Source: Cyclobacteriaceae bacterium
GTDB lineage: Bacteria > Bacteroidota > Bacteroidia > Cytophagales > Cyclobacteriaceae
Direction: 5' to 3'
NCBI GenBank assembly: GCA_012033595.1
Contig: JAAUQL010000051.1
Coordinates: 1-39,428, forward strand
Length of the DNA stretch: 39,428 bases
Both the position numbers and the translations under genes were made by a program. Shown here one piece after another: positions 11,358-20,421 of this stretch. The stretch's first letter is position 1; each line of letters starts with the position of its first letter. Below the pieces are notes generated by a model. That model did not search any database. It was not told the DNA's origin and saw only the letters and a list, made by a program, of their open reading frames with translations.

Positions 11358-11867
11358 ATGAGTCCGAAATCATTTTCTGAAGTGACAATTAGTCGTAAAA
11401 TATTGGTGGCAATGCTTGTTGGTGGAGGGCTCTTTTTTTCGTGCAACCTCACGTACAAGGTGCGCAACCAACACAGTACACTCGAAGATTTTTTATTTAT
11501 GCCTTGCGGCAAAGTATCATTGGAACTGATCGGCAAAGGAAATTCAAAATTTACGTTCAGACAGCATTTCTTGTTAGACGAAAGCGTCACCCTGCATGGA
11601 GGTGCATTGATGATCAGCTACAATGAACAAATCCTTCAGCCTGTGATTAGCCTGTCCAAACCAGGGAAGAATGGAAGTGAGATATGGCAACTATCCGGGC
11701 ATGAAATCATTGAACATTCGTTTGTGCTGGAAGATGGTGTATTTGAGGGCGATACGATAAAAATCTTTTCCAGCGGCTACCTGAATTGCCGTGAACAAAT
11801 TATGGACATCGACACCTTGGTGTACTCATTCACCAATAATTTTCGCATTTTGGGGGTGAATCGTTAG
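11358..11867 (+). CDS. Small predicted lipoprotein of unknown function
   Basis: 169 residues from the ATG at 11358; an in-frame GTG at 11343 would add five residues. The N terminus has a basic stretch (SRK), a hydrophobic segment ILVAMLVGGGLFF and then Ser-Cys, which looks like a lipobox with the lipid-modified Cys near residue 29. The mature part is beta-rich and polar (GGALMISYNEQILQPVISLS, DIDTLVYSFTNNFRI), with no motif I recognise. It lies 250 bp after the giant secreted protein on the same strand, with a hairpin between, so co-transcription is uncertain. The gene could encode an envelope accessory protein. The call as a real gene rests on the lipobox and the intact frame; its function is unknown. 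Confidence 0.65.
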   Translation: MSPKSFSEVTISRKILVAMLVGGGLFFSCNLTYKVRNQHSTLEDFLFMPCGKVSLELIGKGNSKFTFRQHFLLDESVTLHGGALMISYNEQILQPVISLSKPGKNGSEIWQLSGHEIIEHSFVLEDGVFEGDTIKIFSSGYLNCREQIMDIDTLVYSFTNNFRILGVNR

Positions 11868-12033
11868 GCAGAGCGAACACTTTTATGTTTGACATTCGTG
11901 GAAAAAACCACAATCTAAAGCCGTATCTTGCGTTTACACCATCAGAAAATGGCATCACTTGGTATTGTTTGCCATATATTCTTTTGGATAATCCGATGAA
12001 TTATCTTTTTTTTTGATTTACTTTGAATTTTAA

Positions 12034-12852
12034 TTGAGTCACAAAAACGACCATAATAAGCAGCAAGTGGAAAAAGAGAACCCTAACCTGATAACCGTAT
12101 TTATCTGTTTTTTAAGATCCGGGTTAAGATTTACGCGATATGATACCAACAATGTCGGACTAGCCTTTATCGAAGAGATAAAAAAACACAATCCCAATTT
12201 TACTCCTGTAAAAGTACAACAAAGAGAAAGAGACCAGGAATATACGGTGAATGCCTATCCCAAGGAATTTGAACAATTGATCAATTCTTTGATTGAAGAA
12301 TACCGCATTAAGCACAAACTTGAATATAGACTGAAAAAACCGAAGACCGGTGGTGGTCGTGGAGGTTTTAACCGCGGAGGTAACAGACCCGGAGGTTACA
12401 CCCAAAATCGCGATCAACGTGGTACAGGAAGCACCTACAATAGACCACGCAGGGATGTATCTGGCGGAGGATTCAATGTTCAACGTCGCGATGCTGATGG
12501 CAGGGTAGGAGGCTACAGGCCAAACAGGCCAAATCAGGATCAGTCGGGGCAGGGAGGCTATCGGCCCAGGTACAATAGCGACCAGCCGGGTCAATCTGGT
12601 TACAGACCCAGACGAGATGGACAAGGAAATCAAGAGGGCAATCGACCGGATGGACAGTCTGGTCAAAGTAATTATCGGCCACGAAGCAGTGAAAGCAACT
12701 ATCGGGGACAAGGCGATGGATACAGGCCAAGACGTGATCCTTCCGTTGGGGGCGACCGTTTTACACCAAATATTTACCCCAGAGATCGTGATGGTAATAA
12801 GGCCGAAGAGCGCCCGAAACGCCCACGTCGCGATCCGGACAGCGATCAATAA
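12034..12852 (+). CDS. Arg/Gly-rich protein with conserved-looking N-terminal domain, possible RNA-binding protein
   Basis: 272 residues. The first ~105 residues look like a folded domain (LITVFICFLRSGLRFTRYD, YTVNAYPKEFEQLINSLIEE). The rest is low-complexity and basic, with repeated GGYRPR/GYRPRRD units, RGG-like clusters (GGGRGGFNRGGNRPGGY) and an RPRRDPDSDQ tail. RGG/GYR tails usually bind RNA or promote condensates, so an RNA-associated role is an inference; I do not recognise the N-terminal domain. There is no ATG in the N-terminal part: the frame opens with TTG at 12034 directly after an in-frame TAA. A GTG at 12067 is the other possible start. It is closed by a strong terminator 20 nt after the stop, which supports a real single-gene transcript. 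A 259-residue antisense frame covers it but is judged a shadow. Confidence 0.75.
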   Translation: MSHKNDHNKQQVEKENPNLITVFICFLRSGLRFTRYDTNNVGLAFIEEIKKHNPNFTPVKVQQRERDQEYTVNAYPKEFEQLINSLIEEYRIKHKLEYRLKKPKTGGGRGGFNRGGNRPGGYTQNRDQRGTGSTYNRPRRDVSGGGFNVQRRDADGRVGGYRPNRPNQDQSGQGGYRPRYNSDQPGQSGYRPRRDGQGNQEGNRPDGQSGQSNYRPRSSESNYRGQGDGYRPRRDPSVGGDRFTPNIYPRDRDGNKAEERPKRPRRDPDSDQ

Positions 12853-12871
12853 TCGGATACAAAATATGCAA

Positions 12872-12895
12872 AAGCCCATGAAAATGGGCTTTTTT
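12872..12895 (+). terminator. Rho-independent terminator, probably shared by convergent genes
   Basis: A perfect 8-bp stem, AAGCCCAT (12872-12879) with ATGGGCTT (12884-12891), closes a GAAA tetraloop and is followed by a T-run. On the opposite strand the stem is followed by TTTGCATATTTT, so it may also end the convergent permease gene, whose stop codon is 38 nt away. Confidence 0.9.
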
Positions 12896-12928
12896 AATTT
12901 TAACTCATTCAAAATCAAAACCTGAGTA

Positions 12929-13824
12929 TCAACTCCCAAGGTAGATCAGCAATACACCAAGCAAAATGCCCGCGAGCACATATTTTTTGGAGCGGAGGTT
13001 TTTGTCCTTAAAAATCATGGCACCCACAAAAAAGGAAATTACTACACTGCCCCTGCGCAATGAGGCAATTACTCCTATGAGCGAATCGCTATAAGAGAGG
13101 GCGTAGAAATAGGCATAATCTGCCAGAATAAGAAAGAGTCCGATAAAAAAGATAGCATATCGCCATTGGAATGGGGTATGCTTTTGCCTTGCCGGATACC
13201 ATAGAAAAATAAGTATAGGCAAATAAAACACTACCAGATACACCGAAAACCAGGCCTGCACCGCCAAGCGGTCGTACCGGACGAGCAGGTACTTGTCGTA
13301 CAGGCCGCTGATCGCCCCAATGATGGTGGCCAGTATGATCATATACACCCATTTATTTGTGGAGAAATGTATCCCTTCTTTTTTGCCAACCAGGGCAAAG
13401 GCATAGTAGGAGGTGAGGGTGACGACAATTCCGATCCATTGTAGCGCGGTGAATTGTTCATTGAATATAATCACTGCCCCGATCAAGGTCCAAAAAGGAC
13501 TCGACGCGCGTATCGGACCTACAATCGTAATGGGCAGATTTTTCATTGCAAAATATGCTAAGATCCATGAGGTACCCACAATAATGGCTTTGAGAAAAAA
13601 ATGCATATGTGCCAACAGCGTCTGCTGTGGAATATACAAGCCATAGGTTGCTGCGAAGTTTGGAGCAAGCAGGGAAGTAAGCAAAGATGGCACAAAGAGC
13701 AACATTCCGCTTAGGGTGGCATAAAACAATACCGGAATAACGGCATTGCCATTGAGCGACCATTTTTTGCCACATCATATACTCCAAGAAAAATGGCCGA
13801 GATCAGGCCTAAGATTACCCACAT
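12929..13824 (-). CDS. EamA/DMT-family permease, frame-disrupted
   Basis: Predicted inner-membrane transporter of the drug/metabolite transporter superfamily, substrate unknown. As sequenced, only a 266-residue frame (stop 12929, open to 13729) is readable. It has about nine hydrophobic helices and typical EamA features (NLPITIVGPIRASSPFWTLIGAVIIFNEQ in the first repeat, GVIASLRRGSVVISFFVGAMIF in the second). The missing first helix is found upstream in another frame, from the ATG at 13822-13824: MWVILGLISAIFLGVYDVAK. Adding one base to the six-base run at 13763-13768 joins the two and gives 298 residues, the usual ten-helix length. So either the run has a sequencing deletion or the gene is a fresh pseudogene. 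It is convergent with the Arg/Gly-rich gene and divergent from the nuclease gene. Confidence 0.88.
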
Positions 13825-13872
13825 TGAAAAAGTTGTTAGATGATTGCCGGATGGATCAGTACTTTAAAGCTG

Positions 13873-13880
13873 CAAAATTA
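13873..13880 (-). promoter_or_regulatory. Candidate -7 box for the DMT permease
   Basis: Read on the minus strand this is TAATTTTG, a perfect match to the Bacteroidota -7 consensus TAnnTTTG, 48 nt before the ATG at 13824 that begins the restored permease. No clear -33 TTG element is seen at the expected spacing. Confidence 0.4.
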
Positions 13881-13905
13881 ATCTAAGTTTAGATGGATTT
13901 TCGGT

Positions 13906-13939
13906 TAGGCAACAAAACTACAGACCAAAATTTTGCCTA
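13906..13939. repeat. Inverted repeat in the divergent intergenic region
   Basis: TAGGCAA (13906-13912) and TTGCCTA (13933-13939) form a perfect 7-bp inverted repeat around 20 nt. It sits between the permease promoter and the nuclease promoter and could be an operator for either gene; no regulator is linked to it. Confidence 0.35.
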
Positions 13940-14003
13940 CGGGCTTTCAGACCAGGGGAGATCCAACAGGACTGAATGCTTCTGCCCGAGGTATTTTTCT
14001 TTA

Positions 14004-14011
14004 TATATTTG
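14004..14011 (+). promoter_or_regulatory. Candidate -7 box for the Rpn nuclease operon
   Basis: TATATTTG matches TAnnTTTG perfectly and ends 17 nt before the ATG at 14029. It lies inside the longer open frame that begins near 13933, so it supports the shorter start at 14029. Confidence 0.5.
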
Positions 14012-14028
14012 TACTAAATGAAAATGTA

Positions 14029-14889
14029 ATGACAGGATTTGAAGAGAAATACATCAACCCCTTCACCGACTATGGTTTCAAAAAACTTTTCGGTGAAGAA
14101 ATCAATAAAGACTTGTTGCTAGACTTTCTCAATGAGCTCCTCAAAGAAGAGGAGGGAGAAATAACCAGCCTGACCTACATGAAAAATGAACACCTCGGCA
14201 CTACAGAAATGGATAGAAAGGCCATTTTTGACCTTTATTGCGAAAATGAAAGAGGCGAAAGGTTTATCGTGGAATTGCAAAAAACAAAGCAAAGTTTCTT
14301 TAAAGACCGGGCGCTTTACTATTCTACCTTTCCGATCCGTGAGCAAGCCAAGCGGGCAGATTGGGATTATGAATTGAAGGCCGTCTATACCATTGCCATT
14401 CTCGATTTTGTGTTCGATTCGGACAAAAACCAGCCAGAAAAATTCAGGTATGATATCAAACTAATGGATATCGATACCAATAAGTTGTTTTATAAAAAGC
14501 TGACCTTTATATATTTGGAAATGCCAAAATTCAATAAAACAGTGGATCAGTTGGAAACGCGTTTTGAGAAATGGCTATATGTATTGAGAAACCTGAACAG
14601 GTTGGACAAGGTGCCTGACAAGCTGAGGGAAACCATATTTGATCGCTTGTTTCAGGCAGCAGAGATTGCAAGGTTTACCCCTGATCAGGTCAGGTCGTAC
14701 GAAGATAGCTTGAAATATTATCGGGATTTGAAAAACTCACTGGACACTGCCCGAGAAGAAGGAATGGAAGAAGGAATAGAGAAAGGAATTGAGAAAGTGG
14801 CCAAAAATGCCTTGAAGCTCGGCAAATCCATAGAGGAAATAATGGCATTAACATCTTTGACCCGAGAACAAATCGATAAACTCAGATGA
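14029..14889 (+). CDS. Rpn-family recombination-promoting nuclease / PD-(D/E)XK putative transposase
   Basis: 286 residues, within the usual size of this family. The N terminus YINPFTDYGFKKLFGEE is the family hallmark. A PD-(D/E)XK-type core is visible: Asp68 in KAIFDLY, then Glu82 and Gln84 in FIVELQKTKQ, giving the D...ExQ arrangement. The C terminus has the typical short repeats EEGMEEGIEKGIEK followed by a helical IEEIMALTSLTREQIDKL tail. Rpn proteins of E. coli are DNA endonucleases that raise recombination; homologues in Bacteroidota are abundant and often annotated as transposases, though none is known to move DNA by itself. No terminal repeats or target duplication were seen here. The start at 14029 is favoured over an upstream TTG because a -7 promoter box lies between them. 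It overlaps the next gene by 4 nt (ATGA). Confidence 0.92.
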   Translation: MTGFEEKYINPFTDYGFKKLFGEEINKDLLLDFLNELLKEEEGEITSLTYMKNEHLGTTEMDRKAIFDLYCENERGERFIVELQKTKQSFFKDRALYYSTFPIREQAKRADWDYELKAVYTIAILDFVFDSDKNQPEKFRYDIKLMDIDTNKLFYKKLTFIYLEMPKFNKTVDQLETRFEKWLYVLRNLNRLDKVPDKLRETIFDRLFQAAEIARFTPDQVRSYEDSLKYYRDLKNSLDTAREEGMEEGIEKGIEKVAKNALKLGKSIEEIMALTSLTREQIDKLR

Positions 14890-15845
14890 TTGGCATGCTA
14901 AACCGTTCTATCATTAAACTGACACTCATGCTATGCTTTCTATGTTTAATAGCAGGCATGCAGTCATTTGCCCAGGGGCTCATTATTGAAAAAACCGACA
15001 GTGGAGCGTGGGTCAAAGACCATGGACAAAATGTGCTTTTTTACCAGACCTGCACCAAATCGCTCCATGGCCGGTATCCCCGAGCAAATTACATCCATCC
15101 CTTATTTGGGGCTGATGGCACCATACTTACGGAAGACTTCCCTGCCGACCATTTGCATCACCGGGGTATTTTCTGGACATGGCATCAAATTCTGATCGGC
15201 GATCAAGAGATGGGCGATGCCTGGGAATGCAGGGATTTTATTTGGGACGTGCAGGAGGTAAAGCAATTGGCAGAGTCTGAAAGTGAGCTGTCGTTCGTAG
15301 CCAATACCTTTTGGAAATCACCGCTTTGGAAAGACGAAGATGGGGAGTTAAAGGCTTTTGTGGAAGAAAACACGACCGTCACCGTCCATAGCTCAGTCGA
15401 TACGTACAGGCTTATAGATTTCGAAATTTCCCTCCTGGCGCTGGAGCCAAACCTGAAAATTGGTGGATCAAAAGACGATAAGGGATACAACGGTTTTTCT
15501 GTAAGGATGCGTTTACCAGAAGATATTGCCTTCGCGTCAGAAGATGGCTTGGTGGAGCCAAAAGTCGGCCCGGTGCAGGCTGGCCCTTGGATGGATATCT
15601 CTGGCAGTCTGTCTGCAGATGGTAGTAGGGCAGGCATCGTCATCATGTGCCATCCCGACAATCCGGTGTATCCCGACCCTTGGATTATCCGAAAAAAAGG
15701 AAGCATGCAGAATCCGGCATTTCCCGGGCGTGAGCCTGTTGCAATTTCTGAAAAAGAGCCAACGCGCTTAAAATATCGATTGGTGGTGTATCAGGGGGAT
15801 TTGAAGCAAGAAGTGATCAGCGAACTTATGCAAGGCTGGAAATGA
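14886..15845 (+). CDS. Secreted DUF6807 (PmoA-like) family protein
   Basis: 319 residues, with a signal peptide (IIKLTLMLCFLCLIAGMQSFAQ) suggesting periplasmic location. The body matches what I know of the DUF6807 family, often named PmoA or methane-oxygenase-like by old annotation: KSLHGRYPRANYIHPLFGADG near residues 58-78, DHLHHRGIFWTW near 85-96, and a GYNGFSVRMRLP segment. These proteins are beta-sandwich, galactose-mutarotase-like, and are common in polysaccharide and glycoside utilisation loci; a true monooxygenase role is not supported. The first ATG overlaps the nuclease stop codon as ATGA; a second ATG three codons later is also possible. It stands just upstream of the AraC gene that opens the sugar cluster, which fits a carbohydrate role better than one linked to the nuclease. 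Confidence 0.85.
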   Translation: MIGMLNRSIIKLTLMLCFLCLIAGMQSFAQGLIIEKTDSGAWVKDHGQNVLFYQTCTKSLHGRYPRANYIHPLFGADGTILTEDFPADHLHHRGIFWTWHQILIGDQEMGDAWECRDFIWDVQEVKQLAESESELSFVANTFWKSPLWKDEDGELKAFVEENTTVTVHSSVDTYRLIDFEISLLALEPNLKIGGSKDDKGYNGFSVRMRLPEDIAFASEDGLVEPKVGPVQAGPWMDISGSLSADGSRAGIVIMCHPDNPVYPDPWIIRKKGSMQNPAFPGREPVAISEKEPTRLKYRLVVYQGDLKQEVISELMQGWK

Positions 15846-15895
15846 ACCCATTCTACTATGGATAGTAAGTCTGCGGATGCATTTTGCATAAGGAA

Positions 15896-15903
15896 TATCT
15901 TTG
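15896..15903 (+). promoter_or_regulatory. Candidate -7 box for the AraC regulator
   Basis: TATCTTTG, a perfect TAnnTTTG match, ends 20 nt before the ATG at 15924. It lies after the stop of the DUF6807 gene, so the regulator may have its own promoter. Confidence 0.5.
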
Positions 15904-15923
15904 CGATATTAGCGTAAAATTAA

Positions 15924-16819
15924 ATGTTGAAAAACATCCACATCTACGAGCTGCCCGAGGGGGAAGAGAAAATCGCCTTTCATGTGTATGAAGTGCAAGG
16001 CAAAACCATCCAAAATAAACTATATCCGCACGAAACGGAGCAACCACACCGCCATGCTTATTATGAAATCTGCATCTTCGTAAATGGCGCTGGCAACCAT
16101 ATGATCGATTTCAAGAACTTCCCCATTAAAACCAACAGCATCCATTTTCTCACGCCGGGTCAGGTTCATCTTATCTCTCGTGACGAAAATTACCATGGGT
16201 TTTTGCTGGTTTTTTCAAGGGATTTTTATTCACTGGGATTACAGGACGAAGACCTGTTGATGACCCTGCCTTTTTCAACAATAATACCTCTGAGCCTATT
16301 CTCAATTTAAAGCCGGAAGAATTTGAAGAGCTCCTCGACATCATTGACCACCTGCGCAAAGACTATAAACGAGATTCAGAAATAAGGGAAGACGTGCTCC
16401 GTAGCTATCTACACATTTTTTTATTGAAATGCCGCTACTTTTTCAATCGCAATTATTTTGACAAAGACCTGGTGAAAGACCCTGTTTTCCTGATTGTGAA
16501 CCAGTTCAGAAACCTGGTCGAACAACATTTCAAAGAAATCCACCTGGTAAAAGAATATGCTGATTTGCTCAACGACACGCCGGCCCACCTCAACAAAATT
16601 GTAAAATCAATCACCGGTGTCAATGCCGGGGAATTCATCATTAAGCGGATCATACTGGAAGCCAAACGACTGCTGATCTACACCGATCTGAGCAACAAGG
16701 AGATTTCTTTTAAGATGAATTATGACGACCCTTCTTATTTCTCACGCCTGTTCCGAAAAAAGGTAGGACTAAGCCCCTCTGACTTTCGCCATCAAATGAA
16801 GCAAAAGTACCAGCAATAG
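15924..16819 (+). CDS. AraC-family transcriptional regulator, frame-disrupted
   Basis: Predicted cytoplasmic sugar-responsive activator. The N-terminal half is a cupin-like ligand domain (HRHAYYEICIFVNGAGNHMIDF, HFLTPGQVHLISRDE). The C-terminal half has the two AraC helix-turn-helix motifs (VKEYADLLNDTPAHLNKIVK and LSNKEISFKMNYDDPSYFSR followed by LFRKKVGLSPSDFR). As sequenced the frame stops at 16310 after the cupin part and reopens in another frame. The break is in the T5 run at 16271-16275: one more T gives LPFFNNNTSEPILNLKPEEF and a continuous 298-residue protein, the normal AraC length. The same-strand GH88, isomerase, dehydrogenase and transporter genes downstream are the obvious regulatory targets. 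Confidence 0.9.
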
Positions 16820-16855
16820 GGATTATTATCCAATCGGGCTTGCAGGTCTATCCAT

Positions 16856-16863
16856 TAGCTTTG
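16856..16863 (+). promoter_or_regulatory. Candidate -7 box for the GH88 operon
   Basis: TAGCTTTG is a perfect TAnnTTTG match 37 nt after the AraC stop and 84 nt before the chosen GH88 start at 16948. It supports a separate transcript for the catabolic genes, with room for an activator-responsive leader. Confidence 0.4.
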
Positions 16864-16947
16864 GTTTTAATAAAGACACCTATTCACCAAAGGACTTATC
16901 GGTTGAATTTAGTGCCGGATGGCTTTGGCAAAAAGAAAGAAAACCAG

Positions 16948-18326
16948 ATGATCAACATCAATTACAGATTGAAAACCTCAGATCTAAAACAAAAGCTAAG
17001 AGATTTTTGGAATCTCTCAGGCCAAAAGGTAAAACTGATCGAAAGGGAATATGCACATGAAAAGGGTTCTCCGGTCTTCACCGTCAAGGGCAAATATAGT
17101 ACCCGTGGCTGGACAGAATGGACACAGGGATTCGAATTTGGTTCGGCTATTATTCAATTCGATGCCAGTGGCGACAGGCAATTTCTGGATTTTGGGCGCA
17201 AACATACCGTGCGTGACATGGCGACCCACATCAGCCATATTGGTGTACACGATCATGGCTTCAACAATATCTCAACTTATGGAAATCTCCTTCGGCTGAT
17301 GAAGGAAGGAAAAATAACTCACAATGAATGGGAGCAAAACTTCTACGAATTAGCCATCAAAATCTCCGGAGCTGTGCAAGCGGCACGCTGGACTAAAACG
17401 ACCAATGGTGGCTTTATTTATTCTTTCAACGGCCCCCACTCTCTTTTTGTCGATACCATCCGCTCGTGCCGCATACTCATGCTCAGCCACGGACTTGGCC
17501 ATAGCTTACAAAGTGACAATGATGTAAAAATCAACCTACTCGGCAGGGCGATAGACCACATGAAGGCCACGGCCGATTATTGTGTGTATTACGGAGAGGG
17601 CCGCGATAGCTACGACCTATGGGGGCGCACGGCACATGAGGCTATCTTCAACACCAATGATGGCAACTACCGATGCCCCAATGCCCAACAGGGCTACACC
17701 GGCAGATCGACATGGACACGCGGCCTCGCGTGGGCTATGTGTGGATTTGCCGAAGAGCTGGAGTTTTTGAAATCGTTGAAGGAGGAGGACCTATCCGCTT
17801 TTGGAGGTCGAAAATCCATTGAAGCGTTTATGCTCAAAGCTGCCGCGCCACTTGCGATTTTTACATCGACCATACCCCCACTGACGGCATCCCTTATTGG
17901 GATACGGGCGCGCCTCTTTTGCACAAACTGGGCAACTACCTCGACCGACCCGCCGATCCTTACAACGATTTCGAACCTGTCGATAGTTCGGCGGCGGCCA
18001 TTGGAGCTCAGGGCTTGTTGCGGCTGGGACAATATTTGTCCGGCAGCGATGCCTCCGCATCAGAAAAATATTTCCAGGCTGGGCTTACAGTGCTCCATTC
18101 CCTCTTAGATGAGCCCTACATCAGCACGGACCCAAAACACCAGGGATTGATTTTGCATTCGATCTACCATCAGCCCAACGGATGGGATCACGTGCCTGCT
18201 GCTGCCAAAGTAGCCAATGGAGAGTCGAGCATGTGGGGAGACTACCATGCCAGGGAGGTGGCGCTATATGTACAAAGACTTATAGATGATGGTGCGTATT
18301 ATACTTTTTACAATTGCATAAAATAA
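16948..18326 (+). CDS. GH88 unsaturated glucuronyl hydrolase, frame-disrupted
   Basis: Predicted to remove the 4,5-unsaturated uronic acid from oligosaccharides made by polysaccharide lyases, yielding 5-keto-4-deoxyuronate. Family signatures: HDHGF with Asp102 and FVDTIRS with Asp169, which by analogy to characterised GH88 hydrolases form the acid/base pair; then GRSTWTRGLAWAMCGFAEE and, in the other frame, DHTPTDGIPYWDTGAP and SSAAAIGAQGLL. The frame breaks near 17843-17848 (GCCGCG). One added base links KAA to ATCDFYIDHTPTDG and gives about 459 residues ending at the TAA at 18324-18326. Without it the readable frame runs on to 18108 with meaningless sequence. No signal peptide is seen from the chosen ATG, so it is probably cytoplasmic, which is usual for GH88. 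The stop overlaps the next start as TAATG, implying translational coupling. Confidence 0.9.
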
Positions 18327-19156
18327 TGGCCAGCACGCTTACCGATCTATCAAAACTGTGCGTGCATACCATCACCACCAAGCCCTGGAATATTGATCTA
18401 GCTGCTGAAGAATTTGGTAAGGCAGGCATTGGTGGCATTTCTGTGTGGAGAAATACCTTGGAAGGTCGGGATATTGTCCGGACTGGTGATTTGCTTCGTG
18501 CAAATAACCTGAATATAGTGAGCCTGGTGCGTGGTGGCTTTTTCCCTTCAGCAGATGCCATCAAAAAGAAAGAAGCCATCGAAGACAATCGGCTGGCCAT
18601 AGATGAAGCTGAGGCTTTGGGAGCTTCCATGCTTGTGCTTGTTTGTGGGGCAGAACCGAGGATTTCCCTGGATAAATCACGTGAAATGATACGTGCTGGA
18701 ATCGAAGCAATACTACCCTATGCGGAAAATGCAAAGGTGAAATTGGCTATTGAGCCATTGCACCCCATGTATGCCGACACCAGATCCGCCCTCAATACCT
18801 TGGAGCAGGCCAATGATATGGCCGAATACTTTAATTCAGCCTATGTAGGTGTAGCCATAGATGTTTATCATCTCTGGTGGGACCCACATTTGGAGCATGA
18901 GATCATTCGTTGTGGCGCCAATGGCAATCTGCTTGCCTTCCACCTTTGCGACTGGCTGAGCCCGACCATAGACATGCTCAACGATCGTGGGCTGATGGGA
19001 AATGGATGTATCGATATCAGACAAATAAGGTCATGGGTCGAAAAAGCAGGTTTCGATGGGTTCAATGAAGTTGAAATCTTTTCACATAAACACTGGGCGG
19101 AAGATCAGCATGAATTTTTGAAGCAAATAACAGAGGCTTATTTAAACCATTCCTAA
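18326..19156 (+). CDS. Sugar phosphate isomerase/epimerase family TIM-barrel protein
   Basis: 276 residues, the normal size for the xylose-isomerase-like TIM-barrel family. Visible signatures: VHTITTKPWNIDLAAEEFGKAG at the start, VLVCGA in the middle, LAIEPLHPMYADT (metal-ligand Glu on a strand end), VGVAIDVYHLWWDP (Asp/His ligands), LLAFHLCDW, and FDGFNEVEIFS near the end with a further Glu. Together these supply the Glu-Asp-His-Glu metal site usual for the family. The ATG at 18326 shares a base with the GH88 stop (TAATG) and is preferred over the ATG at 18314, which lies inside GH88. The likely role is isomerising or epimerising an intermediate released by the hydrolase; the substrate cannot be told from sequence. 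Confidence 0.88.
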   Translation: MASTLTDLSKLCVHTITTKPWNIDLAAEEFGKAGIGGISVWRNTLEGRDIVRTGDLLRANNLNIVSLVRGGFFPSADAIKKKEAIEDNRLAIDEAEALGASMLVLVCGAEPRISLDKSREMIRAGIEAILPYAENAKVKLAIEPLHPMYADTRSALNTLEQANDMAEYFNSAYVGVAIDVYHLWWDPHLEHEIIRCGANGNLLAFHLCDWLSPTIDMLNDRGLMGNGCIDIRQIRSWVEKAGFDGFNEVEIFSHKHWAEDQHEFLKQITEAYLNHS

Positions 19157-19214
19157 TTTTTTTGTAGGTGGATAAAACACATGAATTACCTGAAATCAAT
19201 GATCAATTAACACA

Positions 19215-19237
19215 GCTTGAAGCATATGGCTTGAAGC
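19215..19237 (+). repeat. Repeated GCTTGAAGC motif
   Basis: Two copies of the near-palindrome GCTTGAAGC (19215-19223 and 19229-19237) lie in the 97-nt gap before the Gfo/Idh gene. They resemble the AAGC/GCTT-rich repeat in the gap after that gene (20422-20454), suggesting a dispersed intergenic REP-like family. Confidence 0.4.
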
Positions 19238-19253
19238 TTACAGCCTTAAAAAC

Positions 19254-20398
19254 ATGAAAGAACACAAAGTAGGAATAATCATGAATGGGGTGACCGGAAG
19301 GATGGGTACCAACCAGCACCTGATGCGATCCATTGTAGAAATCATCAAACAGGGGGGCGTACCAATCGGCCCGGAAGAAGTGATCATGCCCGATCCGGTT
19401 TTGGTAGGTCGCAGCATGGCCAAGCTCGAAAAGCTAAGGCAGATGTCAGGAGTACAAAAGATCACCACCGATCTCGATGAAGTGATGAATGATCCGGCCT
19501 ACCAGATATATTTTGATGCGCAGACCACAGGAAGAAGGGCAGCAGCAGTGAAAAAGGCCGCAAAAGCCGGAAAACATGTTTATTGCGAAAAGCCCACCGC
19601 CACAGAAACCCGCGTAGCGCTTGAACTTTATGATATCTGCCAGACAGCCGGAGTTAAAAACGGTGTGGTGCAAGACAAACTATGGCTTCCGGGCATGATG
19701 AAATTGAAAAGACTGATTCAAAATGGTTTTTTTGGGGAAATATTGTCTGTTAGGGGCGATTTTGGTTATTGGGTTTTTGAAGGCGATACCATTCCGGCAC
19801 AGCGACCATCATGGAATTACCGCAAGGAAGATGATGGTGGAATCATCGTGGACATGCTGTGCCACTGGCGCTATGTGCTGGACAATATATTCGGAAAAGT
19901 AAAGGCTGTTTCATGCCTGGGTGCCACACACATCAAAGAACGCGTCGATGAAAATGGCAATACATACAAGTGCACCGCCGATGATGCAGCCTATGCTACA
20001 TTCGAATTGGAAGGCGGTGTCATCGCTCATTTCAACTCTTCCTGGGTCACACGGGTAAAACGAGATGATTTACTTACCGTTCAGGTGGACGGCACCAGGG
20101 GTTCTGCGGTGGCAGGCCTGCGTGATGCTATACGCAGCATTATGGCAACACGCCAAAACCTGTCTGGAATCCGGACATTCCGCAGCCAATCGATTTTCAA
20201 GGCGGATGGGCTAAGGTACCCGAACAAGAAGTTTTTGAGAATGCCTTTAAAGTGCAATGGGAATTGTTTCTGAAACATGTGGTGAAAGGCGATCCGTTTC
20301 CATGGACGTTGAAAGAAGGCGCCAAAGGCGTACAATTGGCCGAAAAAGGACTGGAAAGCTGGGCGAAAAGAGCCTGGGTGGAGATAGGGGATATATAA
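19254..20398 (+). CDS. Gfo/Idh/MocA-family oxidoreductase, frame-disrupted near the C terminus
   Basis: NAD(P)-dependent sugar dehydrogenase family. The N-terminal Rossmann part starts VGIIMNGVTGRMGTNQH, with GKHVYCEKPTA (the family EKP motif with catalytic Lys) and DDGGIIVDMLCHWRYVLD (the GG..D.. .H active-site region). The frame breaks at about 20126: restoring one T (GAT-TGC for GATGC) gives DCYTQHYGNTPKPVWNPD, then EQEVFENAFKVQWELFLKHV and a normal C terminus ending EIGDI at the TAA at 20396-20398, 381 residues in all. As sequenced, the frame ends at 20273 with nonsense sequence. Together with the isomerase and SDR it could carry out oxidation or epimerisation via a keto-sugar intermediate. 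Substrate unknown. Confidence 0.9.
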
Positions 20399-20421
20399 AA
20401 ATGCCATAATCTGCCAGCCGT

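Noticed and set aside
12160-12939. A 259-residue minus-strand frame opposite the Arg/Gly-rich gene
   Set aside because: Its composition is the mirror of the repeat-rich gene on the plus strand, it runs through the terminator hairpin, and it has no recognisable domain.
14029-14889. A complete insertion sequence around the Rpn/transposase-like gene
   Set aside because: No terminal inverted repeats or target-site duplication could be found on either side; the 7-bp inverted repeat at 13906-13939 lies entirely upstream.
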